From: Cornus controversa
Taxonomy: Eukaryota; Streptophyta; Magnoliopsida; Cornales; Cornaceae
Direction of reading: 5' to 3'
Length of the DNA stretch: 64,000 bases
NCBI GenBank assembly: GCA_026545225.1
Contig: CM048853.1
Coordinates: 45,152,755 to 45,216,754 of the forward strand
Positions within the stretch are counted from its first letter, which is position 1; the number at the start of each line of letters is the position of its first letter. Positions 56,251-64,000 of the stretch are shown one piece after another. Made by a program: the position numbers and the translations under genes. The notes under the pieces are model-generated. The model did not search any database. It worked only from the letters and a program-made list of their open reading frames with translations, and was not told the DNA's origin.

Positions 56251-57657
56251 TCACAAAGATCTAGGAGGTTTCTCTAACAATGCAGAGAGAAAAACTTCAT
56301 CCTTTGATTTGGGAGAAATAACCCACTTGTGTTTCTTGTACCTAAACTGCAGAAACATGTACATGTAGTCATCCAGATCCTTTCTGTTACAAAAGAAGCG
56401 ATCAATCCACAATAACCCTCCTGGTCTCAAAATCCGGTCCCAATCAAATAGGATGAAATCCATCAATTGCAGGTCAATCCAACCATCCATAAACCCAGTT
56501 GTATGGATAAAATCCATTGTGTTATCGAAGAATGGAAGACGCTGATTCAATGTCGCATACAGAGGAATTAGACCTCTAAGTGCAATCATCTCACTGAAAG
56601 GAGCTCCTAGGTTTAGAGCCGATGAGATAACTGTAACATTTTGTTCTCTCATCCTTGCTGCAAATGTCCCTGTACCAATGCCAAAATCCAGTCCTATCCT
56701 AATCTCCCCTGGCTTAATTGCCAGAACATCTTTGATCAGAAAATCTACTGGGATTGTAGTGTTGGTCACCCATTTAAGCTTTTCCTTTCCCATTTCAAAA
56801 CAGCCAGCACATTTGGAATAACCCCTTTTAGGGTTCTTGCTCGATAAGCACTCAAAGTTCCTGCATTGATAATTGCTCCACCTAACATTTCTGCCATCCG
56901 GGAGTTTCCACAAGGACTCGTTGATCGAGTAAGGCTTCTGGTAGAGCTTAGAGGCCCTTGTCAAGCACCGCCTCCGGGGCAATGGATCACACCCATTAAT
57001 CATAAGCTTCTGTGCAAGAATCCAATCATCTTTACAGTAAGACCCAATGTCATAGTCCATATACTCCTCCAACTCCTTCTTCATTAGCACACACGCATGC
57101 CCTATTGTGTTGTATATCCTATCTGTTCCATATATATTGATCTTCCCAACCCTGTTCTCTTTCGGGGTTATGTACTTCCGGACCTCCTCAGTCACGAAAT
57201 TGTTAATCAGAGGTTCTTCTTTCATAGTTGTGTTTCTAATCCCTTCAACTTTAGGCAGCCGGATTTGCCTAAGAGCGATGTGGGCGCTATAAAGAGGCTG
57301 AATCACCTCCTCCTCTATAAACTTCTTGTACTCTGATCTTGAAATGTTTGTTCTATCCATCACATCTTTGTTCTTTTCCATCTGTTGCACTGTTGATTCG
57401 AGCTTGTCCTGCAGGCTTTCCATCTTGAGAAGTACTTCCTCAACCCGAGCAGACAACGCATTTATGTCAAAACCCTCATAAACATCCTTCACTCCATAAA
57501 AATGATGGCAAATATCTTCTTTGTTCAAGAAGAAACCAGCGGAATAGAATCTAAGGAGACTCGATATGCTTACAATTATAACAAGGCCTCCTAATACAAT
57601 CTGAAGCCAACCCATTATTCTTCCCAATCTACACTTTGGAAAACATAACCTCCTCAT
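56251..57657 (-). CDS. Type II membrane SAM-dependent methyltransferase (At1g29790-like)
   Basis: Single coding exon, 468 residues. Order: short basic cytosolic N-terminus (RRLCFPKCRLGR), one transmembrane segment (about 15-37, GWLQIVLGGLVIIVSISSLL), a coiled-coil-like stem (about 66-100), then a C-terminal Rossmann-type domain. SAM-binding motif I is IGLDFGIGTGTFAARM (321-336); a later conserved block is ILRPGGLLWIDRFF (409-422). Cysteines at 223, 231, 265, 270, 283 and 286 could form lumenal disulfides. Known of the family: plant proteins like At1g29790 are annotated as probable methyltransferases, related to the Golgi methyltransferases of wall polysaccharides; the substrate is unproven. 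No frameshift or truncation is seen. The start is the ATG at 57657, 11 nt-scale upstream stops support it. Confidence 0.92.
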   Translation of the reverse strand: MRRLCFPKCRLGRIMGWLQIVLGGLVIIVSISSLLRFYSAGFFLNKEDICHHFYGVKDVYEGFDINALSARVEEVLLKMESLQDKLESTVQQMEKNKDVMDRTNISRSEYKKFIEEEVIQPLYSAHIALRQIRLPKVEGIRNTTMKEEPLINNFVTEEVRKYITPKENRVGKINIYGTDRIYNTIGHACVLMKKELEEYMDYDIGSYCKDDWILAQKLMINGCDPLPRRRCLTRASKLYQKPYSINESLWKLPDGRNVRWSNYQCRNFECLSSKNPKRGYSKCAGCFEMGKEKLKWVTNTTIPVDFLIKDVLAIKPGEIRIGLDFGIGTGTFAARMREQNVTVISSALNLGAPFSEMIALRGLIPLYATLNQRLPFFDNTMDFIHTTGFMDGWIDLQLMDFILFDWDRILRPGGLLWIDRFFCNRKDLDDYMYMFLQFRYKKHKWVISPKSKDEVFLSALLEKPPRSL

Positions 57658-58255
57658 ATTTGAAAATTATATCTACACACTTTTTTTTGCTTGCCCTCAA
57701 ATATTCACCGTTAAATGTTTTTGGGTTCCTAAGGAAAAAACGAAATTAATTTAAGATTCAATAATATCAAATTAACAAAAACACAACCAATATGATCGTA
57801 GAATATCTAAGTTCATAATGAACCTAAGCTAATTCAACAGATACAACAAAGAATGAAGGTTCAGATTTAGATTTAAACCTTACCCACATAAGAAATTCGA
57901 CCATGTACTGAAATCAAGTTGCTATATTACCAATCTTTGATCTCTGAAAAGCAAGCGATGATGATCGGAAAACGATTTCATATGCGATGAGCTTTATGAA
58001 TCCAATATAAACCTCTGTTTCAGCTAAAAGTCAGTATGTCTGCTGATTCAACTCTGAACTGCAGAAGCCATAATTGGGTGTTTAGAACCCTAGAAGTACT
58101 TCAAAACCTTGCTTAAACTGTTCAAAATCTTAGCTTTAGAGCTGGAAAATCGTAATCTTCAAGCTCTCTGACACAAGTTTCGACGATCATTTGTGAAATT
58201 AATCAATTGAAAACTTTTAAAAAGGAGCGAATCTCGTGAGAAAACCCTAAAAGAA
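57658..58255 (-). other. Methyltransferase 5' UTR with one intron
   Basis: On the minus strand a donor ATGTGG/GTAAGG at 57884/57883 and an acceptor TTTTTTCCTTAG ending at 57729 define a 155-bp intron in the leader. The upstream leader exon runs from 57884 to about 58250. The pyrimidine tract at the acceptor is strong. Confidence 0.6.
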
Positions 58256-58280
58256 CTCGAAGACATCTAGCACTCGAATA

Positions 58281-58290
58281 TTATAAATGT
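58281..58290 (-). promoter_or_regulatory. Candidate TATA box of the methyltransferase gene
   Basis: TTTATAA on the minus strand, beside a (GT)n tract. It would place the start at about 58250, agreeing with the leader exon. Confidence 0.35.
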
Positions 58291-58299
58291 GTGTGTGTG

Positions 58300-59258
58300 T
58301 GTGTATGTGGCGTTGACTGTGAGGTTGGTGATGGTAGTGGGTTAGGTTTTCCATGACGGAAATCAGCTCGAATTGCGGCCTGTTTTTGAAAAGCTTCTAC
58401 CGTTAAAGATGCATTTTGAATTCAGATTGACTTGAATTTAATAAGATGGCTAATCAACTTTGCCTTGCTTGAGTTGATAATTCAATTAACAAAAAAATAA
58501 ATTTAAATAGGACAATACTTGGCCCTATTCGAGGATTGGTGACGTGGCCCAGTAAGGTGTAGACATTTGTTTAAAGCTAAAAAATTAAAATGAATTAAAT
58601 CCATCTTTAACGGACTACCCGAACTATTTCTCTTACCCACTCTTTCTTTCCCATTTAAAATACTTGTTCATTCTTATCTAAAGACTCCATCAATCACATA
58701 AAGAACCCAAAGTAAATCCAAGAACTCGATTAATCAATACTCTATTTAATTGTCAATTCAAATTGTGATTTGTTTATTTTATCGACAACCAATCAATCAG
58801 ATAAGAGAACTGAAAAGAGACCCAGAAATCGATTGTCAATTCAAACTATGACTTGCTTAAAAAAAAACAAAATTTAACACTAATTTCAAACAAGAAAACG
58901 TAAATTTAACTGCCATATGAACAAAAACCGAAATTCTTGAGAGTTCTTAGAGATGAAAAAATTGAGATATATCAATTAGAATAAAGATCTTATGATGTTC
59001 GATTATTTGTGTCAAATCTGAGGCCATGAACACATTGATTATTAGTTTCTCTCTCTAAAACATGCTCTCTTTTTCTCTCTCTCAAACCCTTGATCTTTCT
59101 AATTAGTGAATCTCTTTTAACCATTAGAATTTTCCACAGGCAACCTTGCACTCCATTTGTCTTAGCTTATGGGAATCAATTCTCACTCCACGAGCTTATA
59201 GGACATAAGTATTGTCCATTTAAATATATAGAGAGATATATCATATATATGATGACAA

Positions 59259-59298
<40 letters not shown>

Positions 59299-60870
59299 CC
59301 AAAGGACTTGTAGTCCAATGGTATAATCTTTTAATCTTCAAAGAGGAGAAAAATGGTTTGAGATGGCAAAATAGTATGTGTGAATTCCCTCAATTAGGAA
59401 ATATATGTGTGTGTATGAGGACAGTCTAATTTTTTACAAGTTTTTTAGTCAATATTCATTAAATGGCCATTTAATATTTAAATAATATTAAGTAAAAAAC
59501 TCACTTAGCACAAAGTAATTTTGTATTTGATGAGCACCTATACATTTGGGTCCAAAATACCCTTCATTTATACCCTCAATTACCTCTTTCTCTCTCTATC
59601 TCTAAAAATAATGTCACAACCCTAAAATCAGTCATGACCCACCTCCACGCCTCGACTACCACACCAGTTATGGTGAGAAGGAACTACTCTCTCTCCTTTT
59701 AAATTCTTGAAACTCTTCACATGTAAAGCCTTGGATTTATTCTTATTTTAAATTACAATTAATTATGTTTTAATTGTGATAAAGGATGAGAAATTAGTTT
59801 AAATATGTGTTTTGTGAGTTATGAGACTTTTTCAAAAATTTTAAGTTCGGGTGTGAGATTTGGGATGAGTTAGATGACCCAAAAGACTTTCACGAGTCTT
59901 GAAAATTTATATAAGGGCGTATATGAATAATTAAAGAGTATAAAAGATAAGATGGGAGGAGAAAATATTATTTTGTGATTAGTAAAGAGGTAGTAGTAAC
60001 AATGAGCAAATTAAGATAAATTGAGGGACTTAGTTGTAAAGATGATAAATATAAATAGATTTATGTCATTTATTTCACCACAAAAATCAGATTTTCTCTC
60101 ATCTCTCTCTCACTACAACTTTATCCCAACGTCTCTCTAGATTTTGTATGATTTAAAGGAATATTTGAAAATTGTTCTAAGAGGAAATGTTGTTCTCCTC
60201 ATCATTCTCTTCGATTTGGTCAGTTCAAAGTTCGGTTTGGTGAAGTTTGAGAAGATGGATGAATCTAGGGTTTGGATCTGAGAATATCTCAAGAAGAGAA
60301 AGTTGTTCTCCTTGCTACGATCTATACTTCTACGGTTCGAAATTCAAATTCGGAGGAGTTTGAAAATTTGGGGCTTTGTGAAATTAAAGTTTGGAATTGA
60401 AATATGGGTGTTCTCTCCACCTTATCATCGATTCCTTACAAATTTATGTTGATTTCGGATTGTTTAGCATGTTTAAAAGTGTTAGAAAGTGATGATTATG
60501 AGTCTTGCATCTTTTTTTATCCTTATACTCATCAATTGAATCTTCACATGATAATTATGATGATATGTGCATTGACATTTGATGTGATTTCAATTCTACT
60601 TAACCACTTGCAATAGAACGAGTCCTCGTAGGACAGGGCTATATAGAGGGTGTCGAATCTCAAGGACTTGCAAGGTTGAATTATTATATTACTCAGTCTT
60701 TGAATTAATTTTAAAATAATTGGAAAACAATTGTTGATGTTTGATCTTGAAATTAATTGAGAAAATTAAAACTTTTTATAAATTGGTGTTATGAAATTTA
60801 ATCAGGAAAAGAAGGTCCTGGGAATTGACTTCACCACTAACCCTCTAACAAGAATTAGATAAATTAAAAA
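58300..60870. other. Intergenic region with probable old LTR-type repeat
   Basis: No gene is supported. 58.3-59.6 kb is methyltransferase promoter and AT-rich DNA with a (TA)n tract (about 59262-59296). From about 59620 to 60860 the wording (GTTCGGGTGTGAGATTTGGG; CGAGTCCTCGTAGGACAGGG; GGTCCTGGGAATTGACTTCA) is typical of non-coding plant retrotransposon sequence, but no LTR pair was found. Confidence 0.35.
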
Positions 60871-60877
60871 ATGAATT

Positions 60878-61497
60878 CGAACCATGGTACAATGCATGTA
60901 AGTAATGCAAGAAGAAAGTTGAAGTACGAAAGGATGAATTCAGTTGTACTAATTGCAAAACAAAAGACGCTAAATGCTTTCAAAGGTATTATTATATCTT
61001 TAAACATTATATTTTTAAAAAATAAAATTACAATATGACAAATATATCATTCTTTATTATTATATATCAATGAAGTATACTCATTTATGCAGATTTATGA
61101 TGCAATTTGAGTCAAAGATATAACAAATAATGCATATCTAATAATATTTGATGATTCTCAATCATTAATAAATTGTTTATTAGATGAGCTAATACAGTTA
61201 AAAAGTCACGTAATACTTTTTTCCTTATTCATAAAATTTATAGATAAAACAATTCATCTGAAATGTATCAATATTACTGAAATAAATTTGTTCTTTTTGT
61301 ATAACGGGGAGATGAATAAATTTTACGACAAAGTGACAAGTTGCAAAAAAAAATTATTTATTTTTATGATCAAGACAGACAACAATAAAAATGACGTAGT
61401 CAAAAATAGTTTTGTGGTGACAGCTATCAAAGAAGTTTCACTTGAGAATGATTTATTTGAAAAAGAACTGAGAAATATAAAAATGATAAAGTGTTGA
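60878..61497 (+). pseudogene. RPA1-like C-terminal fragment (replication protein A), decayed
   Basis: Two pieces look like the zinc-ribbon OB fold at the C-terminus of replication protein A large subunit. The first (about 60883-60986) has a four-cysteine ribbon (KKKVEVRKDEFSCTNCKTKD) and ends at a donor-like AG/GTATTA. After about 100 bp an acceptor TATGCAG (ending 61092) leads into the second, with AYLIIFDDSQSLINCLLDEL and CINITEINLFFLYNGEMNKF, ending at a TGA at 61497. An in-frame stop lies inside the first ribbon and a one-base frame change lies early in the second piece, so it is a pseudogene. Source: either a host RPA1-like gene or the RPA-like gene carried by some plant Helitrons. Neither Helitron ends nor a Rep/helicase is visible. 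Confidence 0.6.
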
Positions 61498-61499
61498 GA

Positions 61500-63540
61500 A
61501 TTTTCAAAAGAATAGTAATAGATTGTCTAAGAATTGTTATAATTATACCTTTTGTTTTCTTATAGTTTATACTTGATCTTTCCATATAAATAATAGTTAC
61601 CTTATAGTTTTATTTTTTTCAACAACCTTTATATTACCAAGGTTACATAATGAAAATAGTTTTGGGTGTTTTAGTTAATGTATTTGGATGTGTTATACTA
61701 GTTTTGAATGTTTTGAGTGTTATAATAAAATTTAAATTTATCTTTTATCCATGTGCATTGCATGTGCTTTAAACTAGTGTGTGTGTGTGTGTATATATAT
61801 ATTGTGTGTGTAATTTCAATATGAGAGAGAAAATACTTGAGAATGAATTCAAGTGTTTCGACTTTAATGAAAAAAAGGTAATTATGGTATTAAAAATGTG
61901 ATAATCAAGTATTCTGTAATTTAGGGACGCTTTCGTAAACCTTATTTGGAAAAGAAAAAGAGTAGATCCTAAACTTACAAACTCATACGTCATGAAATCA
62001 AAACGACTTTTTTGTCATTAACAATGGAAAAAAAAAGAAAGAATAACATTAGTAGTGTTAAATTTTTATTGTGTTTGGTTGATTAATAAAAAAAAAAAGA
62101 AAGGAAATGATAGGTAACATGTTTTGGAAAAAAAAAATAATAATAATAATTTTTTTTTTACCTTTATACCTTTTTATATTTAAAAGACAAATTTTAGCTT
62201 TTATTAAAATAAGAGCAAAATTGGTATTAACAAAGTTTCATTAAAAAATATTAGCACTTCCTTCCCTTTTTCTCTCATTTTTGGAAGCAAATCCTTCTAT
62301 TTCATTTCCTTTCCATTAAAATATTTATACAAAATACAAAAAAAAACATATCCTTTCATTTTCTTTGGTTTCTTTTCATTTCTTTCGGACCAAACTGAGA
62401 GGCTTAATCTGCAGGCAAAACACAGACACTGATGCATTCACGCACTTGTTCAATATGCAACCTGTAATGATAACACGAAGAACGCAATTAAAAATGAAAA
62501 TTTAAATCAAAGATATCCATAGATTGCTAAAGTTAAATTCCAAGCTGATATTTTTGTCCTCTTTTCCATTTATTTATATTTTCCTCATTGAGATTTTAAT
62601 GACAGATGAAAATGGTCAGTCACTTAATGATGATTTTCTCAAAGTGGTCATGGTTTGTTTGCAAGTTTTTGAGGTAAATATCAATAAGTTAATGCTAATT
62701 AATGTTTGTTGGAAAAATGAATTCAATACTTACCAAAAAAGAAAAAAGAAAAATGTATTGAATAAACTTAAACCATCCTTATCAGTCTGATATCACTAAA
62801 ATTAATATCGAAATCAATGTCAAGTTGAAGGGCTTTTCAAAGTTTTGTGTACCGCCACGTGTCCTGTGATTTATTAGGAGTTTTCTAACCGGAGTCCACC
62901 AATGATAACTAATAACAAGGGCAATTTAGTCAGAACACACTTAAAATGCGGAACCCGCTTAATATTTCCAGTGGACCCATCCTCATCTGTTCATAAAAAG
63001 CCATTAAATTTTGGAACCACTATCGCCTAAAACAATCCCAACATAAACCATTTCAAACGATAAATACTATACCATCCCTAATCTACCACGTTATGTTCTA
63101 TTAAATTTTTTGTACGAATATACCCTTCATTATTATTATTATTATTTTTTAAAACAAAAAATCTATTCACTTATGATAAACTTTGAATATACGCAATCAT
63201 ACATATCATTTAGCCCTAAATATTTTTTAGTTTTAAGAGAATCAAATCTTGTAACTACGAGTTTACGGTTCGTTTATTAAACCGTCTGTTTGAGTTATCC
63301 TTCTTTGTATATATATATGCATGGAATGAACTAAAGTTATGAAGTACATATATTTCTACAAGAGTCATGTACATGTATCGCATTCGTATAGAATATCGAT
63401 ACTCGCGAATAAGTGTTAGATAATTCCTAAATGTATTCATAATTTTAAAATATTTTATTTTTATTTTTAACACATATCCAATACTTTTCAAATACTTCGA
63501 TCGCGTATCCGACATTTCTCATATTCTTTAAAACATATTT
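61500..63540. other. AT-rich intergenic region
   Basis: No gene is supported. A (GT)n(TA)n tract is at about 61779-61815. About 62056-62400 reads like a miniature element whose ends contain GTTTGGT...GAAAGGAAATG on opposite strands, but no target duplication could be fixed. 63375-63530 contains CGTATCC/ATCGATAC wording like the GATACG-type element. Confidence 0.4.
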
Positions 63541-63549
63541 TTAACGAAT

Positions 63550-63770
63550 TTTGAACATTAAAATGTAATTTTTTTTAACAATAATATCATAGTATAATCG
63601 TTCAAAAAAATTTTAAATTTTTTTTAAAAAGAAGTAATAATATATATATATATATATCATGTTTTGAATATTAATTGTAGTTTTTCTAACAATAATATCA
63701 TAGTATAATTGTTCAAAAAAGTTTAAAATTTATTTTAAAAAATAAGTATTGATATATATATATATCATAA
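63550..63770. repeat. Tandem duplication of an AT-rich unit of about 111 bp
   Basis: Two adjacent copies, 63550-63660 and 63661-63770, share TTTTGAAnATTA, AACAATAATATCATAGTATA and a terminal (TA)n. They differ at scattered sites. Confidence 0.7.
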
Positions 63771-64000
63771 TTTAGTATAAAATTTATCCATACAAATTAT
63801 GTAATATGAATCTTATCTCTTATTTTGTTTATTAGTCATAATATTTTATAAAAAATAATAATAATAATAATAATAATAACATAAAATTATTTTTTTGTAT
63901 ATATAAAAATATAATTGTCCGGTATTCGTTTTCAAGCTGCAGACTAAAGTTATCAAATTGTTTGAACTGAATGATAAAAAAAAAAAAAAAAAAAAGGTTT

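Noticed and set aside
1-64000. MicroRNA precursors of common plant families
   Set aside because: A by-eye search for the mature sequences of several conserved plant miRNAs gave no match. This does not exclude lineage-specific ones.
1-64000. A new multi-gene defence or biosynthetic system
   Set aside because: The four intact genes belong to unrelated known families, and the remaining structure is explained by transposable elements and simple repeats.

Overview
The window is nuclear DNA from a flowering plant, most likely a eudicot. It is AT-rich, with GT-AG introns, long repeat-filled introns, plant-only gene families (SRR1, ALY, single-exon NF-YB, an At1g29790-type methyltransferase) and plant-type mobile elements (Tat-lineage Ty3/Gypsy, TRIM, RTE LINE, Au-like SINE, hAT and Mutator-like miniature elements). 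I cannot name the species.

Layout. (1) 400-1233, minus: SRR1-like red-light/clock protein, with a probable 5' UTR exon near 2.67-2.88 kb. (2) 2.9-6.3 kb: intergenic, holding a 519-bp hAT-like element with an 8-bp target duplication. (3) About 6.5-42.7 kb, plus: one very long gene for an ALWAYS EARLY (ALY) protein, the plant LIN-9 homologue of DREAM-type cell-cycle repressor complexes. I traced one non-coding and 17 coding exons that splice in frame to about 1,080 residues. Its introns hold most of the repeats: a RTE LINE copy, a Mutator-like element, a 246-bp TRIM, a 5 x 61-bp minisatellite, two SINE-like insertions, a miniature inverted-repeat element, and a 15.6-kb intron 9. Intron 9 contains a 10.4-kb fossil Tat-lineage LTR retrotransposon with a hAT-type element nested in one LTR, followed by a non-coding repeat split by a second RTE LINE copy. 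(4) 42.7-50.8 kb: intergenic, with miniature elements, retroposon tail footprints and long TA tracts. (5) 50801-51259, minus: NF-YB4-like CCAAT-binding histone-fold subunit. (6) 51.3-56.2 kb: intergenic, with no gene I recognise. (7) 56251-57657, minus: membrane-anchored SAM-dependent methyltransferase with a 5' UTR intron. (8) 58.3-64 kb: repeat-rich intergenic DNA with a decayed RPA1-like (single-strand DNA-binding) fragment at 60.88-61.50 kb.

The four intact genes are not an obvious pathway: light/clock signalling, chromatin and cell-cycle control, CCAAT transcription, and a Golgi-type methyltransferase. I found no clearly novel multi-gene system. The most informative items are the nested elements with readable target duplications, the antisense gene of the Tat element, the tiny TRIM, and several insertions of only 20-38 bp that look like isolated LINE tails.
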